Assembly: GCF_000239275.1 (NCBI RefSeq)
Contig: NZ_JH417567.1
Span: 6,510 to 65,795, forward strand
Source of the DNA: Megasphaera geminata F0357
Lineage (GTDB): Bacteria > Bacillota > Negativicutes > Veillonellales > Megasphaeraceae
Direction: 5' to 3'
Length of the DNA stretch: 59,286 nt
Made by a program: the position numbers and the translations under genes. The notes beneath the pieces are model-generated. The model was not told where the DNA came from and searched no databases. It worked only from the letters and a program-made list of their open reading frames with translations. This document shows positions 27,678 through 38,482 of the stretch, piece by piece (the stretch's first letter is position 1; every line of letters starts with the position of its first letter).

Positions 27678-27802
27678 CAAAAAAAGCCGAACCCGTGTCC
27701 GGCTTTTCTAGGATGAGAGTCTCATAATTTCATCATTTTTCAAAAAACCATCATGATCGCATATAAATACCAGTATAATGTACCGGTCACGTTTATTGTA
27801 AA
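27678..27802 (-). promoter_or_regulatory. rny leader: promoter followed by terminator hairpin
   Basis: A likely promoter (TTTACA 27797-27802, TATACT 27772-27777, spacing 19) lies just after recX. About 60-90 nt later comes AGCCG...CGGCT followed by seven T residues (27678-27710), then the rny ribosome site. The hairpin may only end recX, or it may attenuate rny. Confidence 0.45.
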
Positions 27803-27808
27803 ATTTTT

Positions 27809-28243
27809 TCACTCTTCTGTCAAGGTAACAAAGTCGGCCAAAACGGCTTGTACAGCCGTTATCGAAAACCCCCGGTTCTGTAAAAAACGAGCGATTTTCC
27901 GTTGATCCGCGCCGCCGTTTTTAAATGTTTTCCTCGTCAGGGCAAGGGCCGTCACCGTCTCGTCAAAAGGTTCCCGTTCGTCCGGAACGGACAGGTCCCG
28001 CAAACGTAATCTGTTGCAAATATAGGCATGTCCGTACTGCGCTTTTTTTACATAGTAACGGTAAACTGCTTCAGCCAGCCTTTCGTCGTCAATAAACCGC
28101 TCTTCTTTGAGTTTTTCTACGACTTCATCAATGACGGCTTCCGGCATCCCGCGGCGCAAAAGCTTGCGCCGCAGCTCGTTTTCGCTGAGAAAACGCACGT
28201 TCAAAAGACGTAAGGCCGCGCCGTAACATTCTTTATATTCCAT
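27809..28243 (-). CDS. recX: Regulatory protein RecX
   Basis: The 144-residue helical-repeat protein binds RecA filaments and limits recombination. It shows ALRLLNVRFLSENELRRKLL, RRGMPEAVIDEVVEKLKEER and FIDDERLAEAVYRYYVKK, the standard RecX pattern. I start it at the ATG at 28243, four bases after the recA stop; a longer frame overlaps recA. The tight spacing implies co-transcription with recA. Confidence 0.9.
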   Translation of the reverse strand: MEYKECYGAALRLLNVRFLSENELRRKLLRRGMPEAVIDEVVEKLKEERFIDDERLAEAVYRYYVKKAQYGHAYICNRLRLRDLSVPDEREPFDETVTALALTRKTFKNGGADQRKIARFLQNRGFSITAVQAVLADFVTLTEE

Positions 28244-28247
28244 AGTT

Positions 28248-29294
28248 TTATTCGGCGTCATCATCAAGACGGGGCTGATCCGCCAGAACTTCGTCAAACT
28301 TTTCCGGTTCCGCCACGAGTGTATCACGGATAATTTGCTCGATTTCTTCCGCCACTTCGGGATGTTCTTTAAGGAACATCTTTACATTTTCTTTCCCCTG
28401 TCCGAGCCGTTCACCCTTATACGAGTACCAGGTACCGCTCTTTTCAAGGATTTCCATGGACGATCCCAGATCAAGAAGCGTGCCTTCTTTGGAAATGCCG
28501 GTACCGTACATAATATCCACTTCACAATTGCGAAACGGCGGGGCCACTTTATTCTTGACCACTTTAACGCGCGCCCTGTTGCCCATGACGTCGCCGCCGA
28601 CTTTAATCGCCTCGCCTTTACGTATTTCCATGCGGACGGATGCATAGAATTTCAGAGCGCGCCCGCCTGTTGTCGTTTCGGGGTTGCCGAACATGACACC
28701 CACTTTTTCACGAAGCTGGTTAATGAAGATGACAATGGCTTTGGACTTGGCAATGATACCTGTCAGCTTCCGCAGCGCCTGGCTCATAAGCCGCGCCTGC
28801 AGACCGACGTGCGAATCACCCATTTCGCCCTCTATTTCCGCTTTCGGCACAAGCGCCGCTACGGAGTCGACGACAATAATATCCACCGCGCCGCTGCGGA
28901 CGAGCTCTTCCGTAATTTCCAGAGCCTGTTCGCCGTTATCGGGCTGAGAGATAAGGAGATCCGCCGTATCGACGCCAAGATGGCGGGCATAAACCGGATC
29001 AAGCGCATGCTCCGCATCAATAAAGGCCGCTATACCGCCGGCCTTTTGCGCCGACGCGATGGCATGGAGCGCCAAGGTCGTCTTGCCGGATGATTCGGGG
29101 CCGTAAATTTCGATAACGCGGCCGCGCGGATAACCGCCGACACCGACGGCCAGATCAACGGCAAGCGACCCGGATGAAATAACTTCCAGATTCATTTTTT
29201 CCGCCAAATCGCCAAGCCGCATAATCGCGCCCTTACCGAAATCTTTTTCAATTTTTTTCATGGCATTTTCCAATGCCGTCTGCTTCGCTTCCAT
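28248..29294 (-). CDS. recA: Recombinase RecA
   Basis: The 348-residue strand-exchange ATPase shows Walker A (GPESSGKTT, residues 65-73), [20 protein letters not shown], the DNA-binding loop region [20 protein letters not shown] and the loop 2 [16 protein letters not shown]. The length and the acidic C-terminal tail ([10 protein letters not shown]) are typical. The ATG at 29294 has GGAGG upstream. I saw no clear LexA box here, but the start region overlaps the end of cinA, so the gene probably belongs to the cinA-recA transcript. Confidence 0.98.
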   Translation of the reverse strand: MEAKQTALENAMKKIEKDFGKGAIMRLGDLAEKMNLEVISSGSLAVDLAVGVGGYPRGRVIEIYGPESSGKTTLALHAIASAQKAGGIAAFIDAEHALDPVYARHLGVDTADLLISQPDNGEQALEITEELVRSGAVDIIVVDSVAALVPKAEIEGEMGDSHVGLQARLMSQALRKLTGIIAKSKAIVIFINQLREKVGVMFGNPETTTGGRALKFYASVRMEIRKGEAIKVGGDVMGNRARVKVVKNKVAPPFRNCEVDIMYGTGISKEGTLLDLGSSMEILEKSGTWYSYKGERLGQGKENVKMFLKEHPEVAEEIEQIIRDTLVAEPEKFDEVLADQPRLDDDAE

Positions 29295-30558
29295 ATGGTT
29301 CCTCCTTACGAATATTCCGACAGATACTGCGCAAGACATAGAAGACAGCCTTCATGGCCGCCCGTTCCTTAACTTCGATTCTGTTGCCGGGAAAGATATT
29401 CTTATGCACTGTCGTCCCCCACGGCCCGTCAACCCCTATATACACAAGGCCTGCGGGCTTTTCGGCCGTACCGCCGTCGGGACCGGCAATACCCGTCGTG
29501 CTGACGGCAATGTCGCTATGGTAAAGAACACGGCTGCCGCGAGCCATTTCGGCAGCCGTTTCTTCACTGACCGCCGTATAAAGACGCAATGTTTCTTCCG
29601 ATACGCCCAATACGCTTACCTTGACCCTGTCCTGATAGGTTCCGGCAGAGCCGAGGAAATAGGCCGAGCTGCCGGCAATATCCGTTATATAGGAACCGAC
29701 GAGACCGCCTGTGCACGATTCGGCACCGCTCACAGTCAGGCCTTTTTTCAGAAGGACGCGGCCGAGAGCCGCCGCAACGGACTCATCGTCATAGGTAACG
29801 ATGACATTCGGCAAGCGGCTGCACAGTTTTTCCCGCATCGGCAGGACAAGCGCTTTTGCCGCCTGTTCATCCGCCGCTTTTGCCGTAATGCGCACTTCCA
29901 CGAAGCCGATACGCGCATACATGGCGATGGTCGGATTGGACTGCTCTTTAACGAGATCCATAATCGTGTCTTCAATGCGCGCTTCACCCATGTCGTAAAT
30001 TTTCATATACGACGAATAAATATATCCCTGCGAGCCGAAAAGACGCTGTAAATACGGTTTCACCCGATAATCGAAGACCCAGCGCATTTCCGCCGGCGGG
30101 CCGGGCAGGTGGATGAGCAACTTGCCGCCCTTATAAAGGGCCGTTCCGGGTGCCGTGCCGGCGCCGTTCTCAAGGACTTCCGCCCCTTCGGGAATCATGG
30201 CCTGCCGGCGCTGATTACCCGTCAGATCCCGTTCGGGATGCCGCAGCTTGATCCATGAGGTGACGGTCTGCATGACATCCTCGCGAAAGACAAGAGGCAC
30301 TTCCATGACTTCGGCACCGACAAGTTTCGTCATATCGCCCTGCGTCGGTCCCAGACCGCCTGTAGTAATCACAATATCTGTGCGTGCCAAGGCGGTTCGC
30401 AACACACTTTCCATGCGGGCGGGATTATCGCCGACCGTGGTCTGATAGACGACGGAATACCCCATCTGGTTGAGTTGCTGCGACAGATAGCGCACATTTT
30501 CATTTATAATTTCACCGAGCAGGAGCTCCGACCCGGTAGTTACAAGTTCAACCAACAA
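29248..30558 (-). CDS. cinA: Competence/damage-inducible protein CinA
   Basis: The 436-residue product has an N-terminal MoCF-like domain (about 1-170; [36 protein letters not shown]) and a C-terminal nicotinamide-nucleotide amidase (PncC) domain with [20 protein letters not shown] and [20 protein letters not shown]. In the family this cleans up damaged or deamidated NAD precursors. It starts at a TTG at 30558 with AGAGGTG upstream. It overlaps rimO by 11 bases and recA by 47 bases, a compact operon seen in many Firmicutes. Confidence 0.93.
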   Translation of the reverse strand: MLVELVTTGSELLLGEIINENVRYLSQQLNQMGYSVVYQTTVGDNPARMESVLRTALARTDIVITTGGLGPTQGDMTKLVGAEVMEVPLVFREDVMQTVTSWIKLRHPERDLTGNQRRQAMIPEGAEVLENGAGTAPGTALYKGGKLLIHLPGPPAEMRWVFDYRVKPYLQRLFGSQGYIYSSYMKIYDMGEARIEDTIMDLVKEQSNPTIAMYARIGFVEVRITAKAADEQAAKALVLPMREKLCSRLPNVIVTYDDESVAAALGRVLLKKGLTVSGAESCTGGLVGSYITDIAGSSAYFLGSAGTYQDRVKVSVLGVSEETLRLYTAVSEETAAEMARGSRVLYHSDIAVSTTGIAGPDGGTAEKPAGLVYIGVDGPWGTTVHKNIFPGNRIEVKERAAMKAVFYVLRSICRNIRKEEPYGSEADGIGKCHEKN

Positions 30559-31909
30559 TTTTTCTGCACCTCTGTATCATACCCGTTCGGCAATGACCAT
30601 CATACGCAAATCCCTGGACGACTTTAACGAGAATAATGTCACCCGCATTCAGTTCCTCGCCGTTTTCGACATAGGTCAGGCCGTCCACCTCGGGAGCCTG
30701 AATATCCAAACGTCCCACGGCCTGTAAACGGCCGCCTTCTTCTGTCAGTTCTTCCACGATAAAAGGATGAACCGTTCCTTCCAGTTCTCTGTTGCGTTCT
30801 TCCGAAACCTTCGCCTGAATTGCCATCAGCCGATGGTACCGTTCTTCTTTGACTTCTTCAGGAACCTGGTCCGCCATCTTGGCAGCCGGCGTGCCTTCTT
30901 CCTGTGAATAGGTGAATACGCCTACTGCATCGAACTTCGTCCGTTCCACAAAATCACAAAGTTCCCTGAATTCTTCTTCCGTTTCACCGGGAAAGCCGAC
31001 GATAAAAGTGGAACGAAGCGCAAGTTTACGCCCCCGCTGCGTCAATTTCCCGACAAGTTTCAATACGTCCGCCTTTGTATCACGACGATTCATGCGTGTC
31101 AGGACGTCCTGCGAAATATGTTGAAGCGGCAAGTCGACGTAAGGACAGATTTTATCTTCCTTAACGATAAGCTCCATCAGTTCATCCGTAAAATAATGCG
31201 GATAGAGATAAAAGAGGCGGATCCATTTGACGCCGTCAATTTTAACAAGCTCTTTTAAAAGCTCCGCCAACAAGGACTTGCCTGCCAAATCGACACCATA
31301 GCTCGTTGTATCCTGGGCGATAAGATTGATTTCCTTCACGCCGTTTGCTGCCAAGCGTTTCACTTCCGTTACAATCGATTCTGTCGGACGGCTGTAAAGA
31401 GGCCCGCGCACATGCGGGATGATACAAAAGGTGCAGCCGTTATTACAACCCTCGCCGATTTTAACGTATGCGCTGTACACGGGCGTCGTTAAAACCCGGC
31501 TCGTATCCTGGTCGTAAAGATGGCTTACGTCATCCATAAAACAAGCCCGTTTACCCGTTTTTGCCGCCGTAACGGCTTCCCAAACGCGATCCCATGACCC
31601 CGTCCCCAAAAGGGCATCCACTTCGGGCAATTCTTTCATTAATTCCTGTTGATACTGTTGACTGAGACATCCCGTGACGATGAGGATTTTACATCTTCCT
31701 TCCGTCTTATAACGGCCCGCCTCAAGAATTGCCTGAACGGACTCTTCTTTCGCCTTTTCGATAAATGTACATGTATTGACAATAATGATATCCGCATCGC
31801 GCATGTCTTCAGTCATGCTCATGTGATGATCCCGTAAAATCCCGAGCATGACTTCTGTATCAATTAAGTTTTTTGAACAGCCCAGGCTGACAAACGCTAA
31901 TTTCTCCAT
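30548..31909 (-). CDS. rimO: Ribosomal protein S12 methylthiotransferase RimO
   Basis: The 453-residue radical SAM enzyme adds a methylthio group to an aspartate of ribosomal protein S12. It shows the N-terminal UPF0004 domain with three cysteines (GCSKN, NTCTF, VTGCLSQQY) and the radical SAM motif CNNGCTFCIIPHVRG. It ends in a TRAM domain. The ATG at 31909 overlaps the stop of the upstream gene (TAATG), so translation is coupled. Confidence 0.95.
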   Translation of the reverse strand: MEKLAFVSLGCSKNLIDTEVMLGILRDHHMSMTEDMRDADIIIVNTCTFIEKAKEESVQAILEAGRYKTEGRCKILIVTGCLSQQYQQELMKELPEVDALLGTGSWDRVWEAVTAAKTGKRACFMDDVSHLYDQDTSRVLTTPVYSAYVKIGEGCNNGCTFCIIPHVRGPLYSRPTESIVTEVKRLAANGVKEINLIAQDTTSYGVDLAGKSLLAELLKELVKIDGVKWIRLFYLYPHYFTDELMELIVKEDKICPYVDLPLQHISQDVLTRMNRRDTKADVLKLVGKLTQRGRKLALRSTFIVGFPGETEEEFRELCDFVERTKFDAVGVFTYSQEEGTPAAKMADQVPEEVKEERYHRLMAIQAKVSEERNRELEGTVHPFIVEELTEEGGRLQAVGRLDIQAPEVDGLTYVENGEELNAGDIILVKVVQGFAYDGHCRTGMIQRCRKIVG

Positions 31910-32958
31910 TAACCGTCCCTTCCAAATCTGATCGTCCGTATCCACCAGTCCTGCATGGCTCTGCGGTCTTTATCATTATAATGCTTCACTGTTTTGAAAA
32001 ATACCGGTCCCTGTTGCTTCGAATCTGCCTGTACGGCAATAGCACTGTTGGCAAAATTGAACTGCATGCGATTTTTCCGCAACACGTCCGCCGCCTCAAG
32101 AGAAAGAAGCCAATCAATAAACTTGCCCGTTTCTTCCTCGTCGGAGCACCATCTGGTCGCCGCTGCACCGATAAGCCAGTAGGCCGTGCCGTCCTGCGGG
32201 TAAACCACAAAAACGGGCGCACCGTCGAAACGATATTGACGCGCCGTCACGGCATCGACAACACCTGCCTGCGCCTCACCGCCGGCGACGCGATGCATGA
32301 CGGGCGCCATTGTCTTGGAATAAGCGCCGATACGGGTCTGAAGACTGCGGAAATAAAGTTCCGCTCTTTCCTGCCCGTGAAGTTCCACATATTCACAAAG
32401 GAAACGGCCCGCAATATCCGTCGCCGCCAAATCGGGAAAACTTATAACCATATTGGCGTCAGTTAAAAGATCGCTCCACGTATTGATATTACTGCCGCCC
32501 ATATTATAGTAATCACGGTTAATGACAAAGACGAGCGGATCATACCAAAGGCCGATCCAGGCACCGGCATCGTCCTTTAATTCATGCGGCACTTCATCCG
32601 TTACATACGATGTATACGGAATGAACGCGCCTTGAAGACGGCCTGCATAAAGTGTGTCCTCCGAAGCAATAACCGCATCGGGAAGCCGATTTTCCTTCGG
32701 GTTTCGGATAGCGCGCTGTAATTCATCTTCCGTCATGGTCATAATATAGGCGCGTAATCCCGTGTCTTTGTAAAAGGCTGCCGCCAGATCCTGATTAACT
32801 TGTCCGGGCATATCCGAATAAACGACGAGGTGCCGTTCTTTCTCATACATTTCCCGGGCAGCCAGCTGTTGTTGCCGTTCCTGCTGTATGTACACGCCGG
32901 CCCAGAGAACGGCGGCTATAAACACTATCATCCCTATAAAGGGGATATATCGTTTCAT
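31909..32958 (-). CDS. Membrane-anchored extracellular solute-binding protein
   Basis: The 349-residue product opens with one membrane helix (IPFIGMIVFIAAVLWAGVYI), then a periplasmic-binding fold of the iron(III)/putrescine group. This shows HLVVYSDMPGQVNQDLAAAF, GLWYDPLVFVINRDYY and a C-terminal VLRKNRMQFNFANSAI. There is no lipobox, so the helix anchors it. No ABC permease or ATPase is adjacent. It sits between the RodZ-like gene and rimO, an arrangement I associate with Negativicutes. The ligand is unknown; the start at 32958 has AGGAGATAG upstream. Confidence 0.7.
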   Translation of the reverse strand: MKRYIPFIGMIVFIAAVLWAGVYIQQERQQQLAAREMYEKERHLVVYSDMPGQVNQDLAAAFYKDTGLRAYIMTMTEDELQRAIRNPKENRLPDAVIASEDTLYAGRLQGAFIPYTSYVTDEVPHELKDDAGAWIGLWYDPLVFVINRDYYNMGGSNINTWSDLLTDANMVISFPDLAATDIAGRFLCEYVELHGQERAELYFRSLQTRIGAYSKTMAPVMHRVAGGEAQAGVVDAVTARQYRFDGAPVFVVYPQDGTAYWLIGAAATRWCSDEEETGKFIDWLLSLEAADVLRKNRMQFNFANSAIAVQADSKQQGPVFFKTVKHYNDKDRRAMQDWWIRTIRFGRDG

Positions 32959-33138
32959 TCGTTCTATCTCCTGCATATATCGTTTCGACGGTGCGTTTCA
33001 CGAGTATTTTCATCCTGTACATATCGACTTCAGTCGTCACGCGTCCTTTATACCGTTATACAACAAATCCGACATGACGGTCTCTTTCTTTCGGATGCTT
33101 ACGGTTTATGACTCCGGACGCCTGTGTACGGTCCGTCT

Positions 33139-33525
33139 CTAAAAAATAAACCGCGCCATAAGCAGGATAAAGAGAACAAGGCCGCCGATAATGGTAATCT
33201 CGGGCCATCTCGTCTGTTTACGGCGCCGTTTTCTCCCGGCCGCCGCGAATTTCGGCGCACCGATTCTGCGCCGTTCGGGTACGGGCGGCTCCGGGGCCGT
33301 ATGACGAAGATATGTTTCAATCAGTTCTTCTCCGTCCAGTCCCAAAAAACCTGCATAGGCCCTGATGAATCCCTTTACGAAAACCGCACCGGGTATGCTG
33401 TCGTAGTTATCCGCTTCCAGGGCCGACAGATACTCCGTCTTGATGTAAACCGCGGCGGAAACTTCCGTCAATGTCCGTCCCTGCGCTTCCCGCTCGCGCT
33501 GCAAAATTTCACCTATTGAAGACAA
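33139..33525 (-). CDS. RodZ-like helix-turn-helix membrane protein
   Basis: The 128-residue product has an N-terminal RodZ-type HTH (IGEILQREREAQGRTLTEVS, then KTEYLSALEADNYDSIPG and VKGFIRAYAGFLGLD). A basic linker (GRKRRRKQTRW) and one membrane helix (ITIIGGLVLFILLMARFIF) follow. RodZ links MreB to the cell envelope. This version is short and has no external domain. A TTG start at 33525 fits GGAGG 8 bases upstream. It follows ftsK. Confidence 0.78.
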   Translation of the reverse strand: MSSIGEILQREREAQGRTLTEVSAAVYIKTEYLSALEADNYDSIPGAVFVKGFIRAYAGFLGLDGEELIETYLRHTAPEPPVPERRRIGAPKFAAAGRKRRRKQTRWPEITIIGGLVLFILLMARFIF

Positions 33526-33559
33526 CTCCTCCGTCCTCCGTTATCTTTCCCCGCCTGAA

Positions 33560-36118
33560 TCAGTGCGAGAAATATTTAGCCTGTACCTGGTCGGGCGTCA
33601 TCAGAATATCACGAGCCTTACTGCCGTTGGAAGGCCCGACAATCCCCATCTCTTCCATCGTATCCACCATGCGGGCGGCACGGGAAAACCCGATGCGGAA
33701 ACGGCGCTGCAGCAACGAAACCGAGGCTTGCCCCGTTTCCATGACCATCATGATAGCCTTATCCATGAGCTCATCTTCAAAAAAGTTACGGCCGCCTTCG
33801 TTATGTGAATCTTCCCTTTGTGCCGCTGCAACGGCTTCATTATATTGCGGCTTGCCTTGCGCTTTAATATATGCAACGACTTCATCAATTTCACCGTCGG
33901 ATATAAAAGCGCCCTGTACGCGTACCGGTTTCGACGCCCCCATGGGATAAAAGAGCATATCGCCCTTGCCGATAAGTTTTTCCGCACCGGCCATATCCAA
34001 AATTGTACGCGAATCGATCTGGCTGGATACGGCAAACGCAATACGGCTCGGCACATTGGCCTTAATAAGGCCCGTAATGACATCCACGGACGGGCGCTGC
34101 GTCGCCAGGACGAGATGCATCCCGCAGGCACGGGCTTTTTGCGCCAACCGGCAAATAGAGTCCTCCACGTCACCGGCTGCGGCCATCATAAGATCGGCCA
34201 ATTCATCGATAATAATAACGACATACGGCATGGCTTCCTGCGGTCGGAGTTCATTATACCGTTTAATATCGCGGGTCTTCGTCAAAGCGAAGCGTTTATA
34301 CCGTTCATCCATTTCGCGGACAGCCCAACGCAAAATATTGGCGGCCTTTTTCGGATCCGTAACGACTGGCGTCATCAAGTGAGGGATCCCGTTATAGTTT
34401 GAAAGTTCGACCACCTTCGGGTCTATTAAAATAAGCTTAACGTCTTCCGGGCGCTGCTTGAAAAGAATGCTTGAAATAAGCGTATTGATGCACACGCTTT
34501 TACCGGAACCGGTCGAACCGGCGCCGCGCATATGAGGCATTTTCGTCAAATCGGCAACAACAGGCGTGCCGGCAATATCCTTACCGAGACCGACGGGAAC
34601 GCCGCCCGCCGCATTCCGGAAAACTTCCGTATCAAGAACATCCCGCAAACATACGGGCGTAACTTTTTTATTCGGCACTTCAATACCTACTGCCGCTTTA
34701 CCGGGAATAGGCGCTTCAATACGGATACCCGTAGCCGCCAGTTTCAAAGCGAGATCGTCGGCAAGATGAACAATCTTACTTACCTTGACGCCCGCCGCAG
34801 GTTCCAGCTCATATCTCGTGACGGCAGGACCGCGACTGGCCGTAAGCATTTTCGCATCAATATTGAAACTCTTCAAAGTATCCTGAAGAATTCGGGCATT
34901 CTGCCGCACTTCATCACTGAGCCCCGCTTCATGGGAAGAGCCGCGATGCAGGAAAGAAACGGACGGCAAACGGTATGTCTTTTCTCCTGCGGCCGTCGGT
35001 ACGGCGGTCTGCCCTGCCGGCCCCACCTCCGCCGTACCTGCCGTAAGTTCCGACTCAAGAGGTTTCAGGCCTTCAAGCAGCGGCGGCACGGCGGGATCGC
35101 GGGGCGGCACGGCGGTATACGCGGCCGGTTTCGTCCTGTCCACAACCGCTTCGACAATGCCGTTGCCGTCATAATCCGCCGTTTCCGGGGCTTCTTCCTC
35201 ATCTGCAAAGCATTCCTCCGGCTCATACCCGCGGTCGTCACGTTCCGCCCCGATACCCTCATCGGCAGCAGCGTCGTAATCCGCCGCTTTATCGCCCCGT
35301 AGCGTGCGTTCGTGTGGATCGAAAGACAATTCGTCGGCGGACGACACTCCAGAAACGGCGGACATCGCCGTCCCGTCCGGAGAATTGTCAAGAGCGGATT
35401 CTTCCCGTTCAATATCAAAAATTTTCCGGTCTTTACGCTGCTGCCAGGAATTCTGTACAGCCTGTGAAGCGGTTTGAATGCCCGTTACGGCTTTTCCGGA
35501 AATGCGCGCCACTTCTTCCGTCGTCACTTCCTGGGCAAACGCTACGGGCTTTGATATGGATACCTTTTTCCAAATCATGAGAACAATAACAAGCGCCCCG
35601 AAAAGAACGAGTACAGCCCCGAAAGAGCCCAGGGAACCGCGCAGAAAGGAGGCAGGCACGGCTCCGAAAAAGCCGCCGCCGAGACGAAGGGAACCGGGCA
35701 GGAATTCTTCCCCCTCTCCCGTAAAAAGAAGATGCCAGAGACTGAGCACAAGTTCGCATGACAAAGCGCCCATTACCCAGTTTCCGGTAAAGCGGCAAGG
35801 CCTTCCGTTTCACAATATATTGCAACCCCGCTATAATCAGTGCGACAGCGACGATAAGCCGTCCCGTCCCGAAAATATAAGCAAACACATCGTCAAGGGC
35901 ATAGCCTATTTGTCCCGTATCCACCCCGACCATACCGACGGTGGAAATATACCCGCTACTAAAAAGACAAGGCCGAGGATTTCATACTTCAGCCAGGGTG
36001 TACCGCTCTTTTTGCCGCGCCTTGCCGCACTTTTCCTCGTACCGCCTGCTGCGGAGCGTTTTTTCGCGGCAGCCGTCGTGCTTGCGCGGCGCCGTTTACG
36101 TTCGGCCAACTTCTTCAC
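33560..36118 (-). CDS. ftsK: DNA translocase FtsK/SpoIIIE, with two frameshifts
   Basis: Read across two one-base shifts this is one protein of about 850 residues that pumps chromosomal DNA at division. The first frame (from 36118) gives a basic N-terminus and the first membrane helix. The second gives [20 protein letters not shown] and [12 protein letters not shown]. The third, from about 35790, gives the remaining helices, an acidic linker, the ATPase core ([20 protein letters not shown] Walker [36 protein letters not shown]) and the gamma DNA-recognition domain ([20 protein letters not shown]). The shifts lie near 35952 and 35790. Since the whole protein is conserved, base-calling errors are the simplest explanation. 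Confidence 0.9.
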
Positions 36119-36189
36119 CTACCAACAGTAATCCAACCTTTATGAACAGGCTTTCGCCCGTTCATTTGTTTGGTTCCGTGACCATATAG

Positions 36190-36212
36190 AAAGCCGCCAA
36201 GCTAACTTAGCG
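36190..36212 (-). terminator. Hairpin upstream of ftsK
   Basis: GCCGCTAAG and CTTGGCGGC form a 9-bp stem with a TTAG loop, followed by TTTCTAT. The T tract is weak. It lies between the 6S-like RNA and ftsK. Confidence 0.4.
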
Positions 36213-36237
36213 GCCGCATAATCAACGATTACGATTC

Positions 36238-36418
36238 AAAAAAAAGCCCCACCATGCCGTCTATAACCGAGTTTTGAGCCTGCCGAAGCAGGTGGGTGTC
36301 CTCCTATAGAGCTCAACAGTCCAGTAAAGGCATTGTCTTACCGAAATAGAGTCCGGACCCCCTATGTAAAGGTGTTGGTTCAAAACTTCGAGACCATTTA
36401 CGTACACAGTAGGGTTTT
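36238..36418 (-). ncRNA. ssrS: Probable 6S RNA
   Basis: A transcript of about 180 nt is predicted from a -35/-10 pair (TTGATT and TACTGA, spacing 17) ending just before 36420, to a T8 run at 36238. Its ends close as CCCTAC with GTGGGG, an inner helix pairs GTTTTGA with TCAAAAC, and a CCTGC-TTCG-GCAGG hairpin lies in the 3' half. Length, rod shape and closing stem plus U-run fit 6S RNA, which binds sigma-A RNA polymerase as a promoter mimic. The family match is by structure and memory, not by a covariance search. Confidence 0.6.
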
Positions 36419-36516
36419 CTCTTGCATTCAGTAAAGAAAATCACCAAAAAAATCAAGTCATACCGCCTCTTTATCCATATCCGTGCTGTATACGGCCCTA
36501 AGGGCGGGAGATATAC

Positions 36517-37794
36517 TTATTCGGACGGCCTCAGAATATGGCATCTCATATAGGGACGAAGTACTTCCGGAATGATGACGGAGCCGTCCTCCTGCTGATA
36601 GTTTTCCAAAACGGCCGCAACTGTACGGCCGACGGCAAGGCCCGAGCCGTTCAACGTATGCACGTATTCAGGCTTGGATTTCGCATCACGACGGAAACGG
36701 ATATTGGCACGGCGCGCCTGAAAATCTTCCGTGTTCGAGCAAGATGAAATTTCTCTGTATTTGCCCTGAGCCGGGAACCATACTTCTATATCGAAGGTCT
36801 TGGCCGCAGAGAAACCGATATCGCCGGTGCAGAGGCAAACGACACGGTACGGCAGGCCCAGCTCCCGCAGAATCATTTCAGCGTTTTCCGTCAGCTTGTC
36901 AAGTTCATCATAGCTTGTTTCGGGAGCCACGTATTTTACCATTTCCACCTTGTGGAACTGATGCTGACGGATGAGGCCGCGCGTATCCCTGCCGGCGGAA
37001 CCCGCTTCGGCGCGGAAACACGGAGTCACGGAGGTAAAGTAAACGGGCAGTTCGGCGCCGTCAATGATTTCGCCGCGGTAGTAGTTCGTCAAAGGGACTT
37101 CCGCCGTCGGAATCATGAACATCTCCTGTCCTTCGATACGGAACATGTCGTCATAAAACTTCGGCAGCTGTCCCGTACCGATCATGGAATCGCGGTTGAC
37201 AATATACGGCGGAATAACTTCCGTATATCCGTCCGTTTCCGTATGGCGGTCGAGCATAAAATTATACACGGCACGTTCCAGGCGGGCGCCGGCGCCGAGA
37301 TAAAAATAAAAACGCGAACCGGCTACTTTACCTGCCCGTTCGGCATCGAGAATGCCGAGATGTTCACCGATTTCCCAGTGATTTTTAGGGATAAAGGAGA
37401 AGGCCGGCGTTTCCCCCCATTTACGAACTTCCGGGTTGTCACTGTCGTCTTTACCGACGGGAACGGACGGATGGCACATATTGGGAAGCATGAGACGGAT
37501 CTCCAGCATCTTGTCTTCCGTTTCTTTTACCCGGCCGTCGAGGGCGGCTATTTCATCGCCGAGCGCTTTCATCGCCGCGATTTTTTCGTCCGCATTTTCT
37601 TTACTGCGCTTTAAAACGCTGATTTCTTTCGTAACCTCATTGCGGCGGCTCTTCATGGCTTCCACCCGGCCCAGCAATTCGCGGCGCCTTGCGTCCAATT
37701 TGATAAAGGCGTCCACATCGACACGGGCATTGCGATTCTTCAAATTCGTTTTTACGGCTTCCAAGTTTTCACGTATAAATTTTGTATCCAACAT
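36517..37794 (-). CDS. serS: Seryl-tRNA synthetase
   Basis: The 425-residue class II synthetase charges tRNA-Ser. The N-terminal coiled-coil arm (about 25-110) clamps the long variable arm of the tRNA. The core has [13 protein letters not shown], motif 2 [20 protein letters not shown] and motif 3 [20 protein letters not shown]. The ATG has AAAGGAG upstream. No T-box was seen before this copy. It follows a phosphatase and the ser biosynthesis genes, so the serine block may be read together. Confidence 0.96.
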   Translation of the reverse strand: MLDTKFIRENLEAVKTNLKNRNARVDVDAFIKLDARRRELLGRVEAMKSRRNEVTKEISVLKRSKENADEKIAAMKALGDEIAALDGRVKETEDKMLEIRLMLPNMCHPSVPVGKDDSDNPEVRKWGETPAFSFIPKNHWEIGEHLGILDAERAGKVAGSRFYFYLGAGARLERAVYNFMLDRHTETDGYTEVIPPYIVNRDSMIGTGQLPKFYDDMFRIEGQEMFMIPTAEVPLTNYYRGEIIDGAELPVYFTSVTPCFRAEAGSAGRDTRGLIRQHQFHKVEMVKYVAPETSYDELDKLTENAEMILRELGLPYRVVCLCTGDIGFSAAKTFDIEVWFPAQGKYREISSCSNTEDFQARRANIRFRRDAKSKPEYVHTLNGSGLAVGRTVAAVLENYQQEDGSVIIPEVLRPYMRCHILRPSE

Positions 37795-37827
37795 CGTTTT
37801 ACTGTTCTCCTTTCACCTGACAGCTTT

Positions 37828-38472
37828 TTATAATCCTTTTTGTTCGATTCCGCTGAAAAGATACCCCAAATGGTTCGTCGAATTAAGCAGTACCAGACGC
37901 CACAGGCCGTTTTTCTCTTCCAGCACGTTGATGCAGGCGTTGTCCTGCTTAATCTGCCAAAAACACTTTTGCGACATACCGAGAAGGTCGCAGATGAGCG
38001 CTTTGTTGACGGCATCATGAGCGGCTGCAAGGACGGTTTTACCGGCCCACCGCGTCGCATAATCATCAAAAGCGGCACGGGCGCGGGCACACACATCTGC
38101 TAACGATTCGCCGCCCGCCCCGGGCATTTGCACCGTATGAGGCGCCGTGTGCCAGGCTGCAAATTCGCGCGGATAGGCGGCTTCAATTTCACCGGCCAGA
38201 CGGCCTTCCCAGTCACCGTGGTCGATTTCTGTCAGGCGCGGATCTTTTTGAACTTTTTCACCGTGCAGTTCCGCACAAAAGGACGCGGTCATAAACGCCC
38301 GTTCCAAAGGACTTGAAATAAACGCGTCAATATGCACGTCTTTTAAGCCCCGCGCCAACAGTTGCCCCTGTTTCAACCCGCGCTCGCTGAGGTGTGTATC
38401 TTCCCGTCCCTGATAGCGGCCTTCAATATTCCACTGTGTTTCGCCGTGACGTACCAAGATAATGCGTACCAT
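37828..38472 (-). CDS. Histidine phosphatase (phosphoglycerate mutase-like)
   Basis: The 214-residue product has the RHG motif (LVRHGETQWNIEGRYQGRED) with the phosphorylated histidine, the second arginine region SPLERAFMTA and the late catalytic histidine in VLAAAHDAVNKALI. Members act as small-molecule phosphatases; family relatives include GpmB, CobC and PspA phosphoserine phosphatase. Because it lies between serA and serS, it may supply the missing phosphoserine phosphatase (SerB) step, as PspA-type enzymes do in bacteria without SerB. That is inference from context. Confidence 0.8.
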   Translation of the reverse strand: MVRIILVRHGETQWNIEGRYQGREDTHLSERGLKQGQLLARGLKDVHIDAFISSPLERAFMTASFCAELHGEKVQKDPRLTEIDHGDWEGRLAGEIEAAYPREFAAWHTAPHTVQMPGAGGESLADVCARARAAFDDYATRWAGKTVLAAAHDAVNKALICDLLGMSQKCFWQIKQDNACINVLEEKNGLWRLVLLNSTNHLGYLFSGIEQKGL

Positions 38473-38482
38473 CGATTACCTC

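Noticed and set aside
26536-27711. Plus-strand reading frame of 391 codons opposite rny
   Set aside because: It mirrors the coiled-coil coding region of rny; the F/Q/R-rich content is a by-product of codon use.
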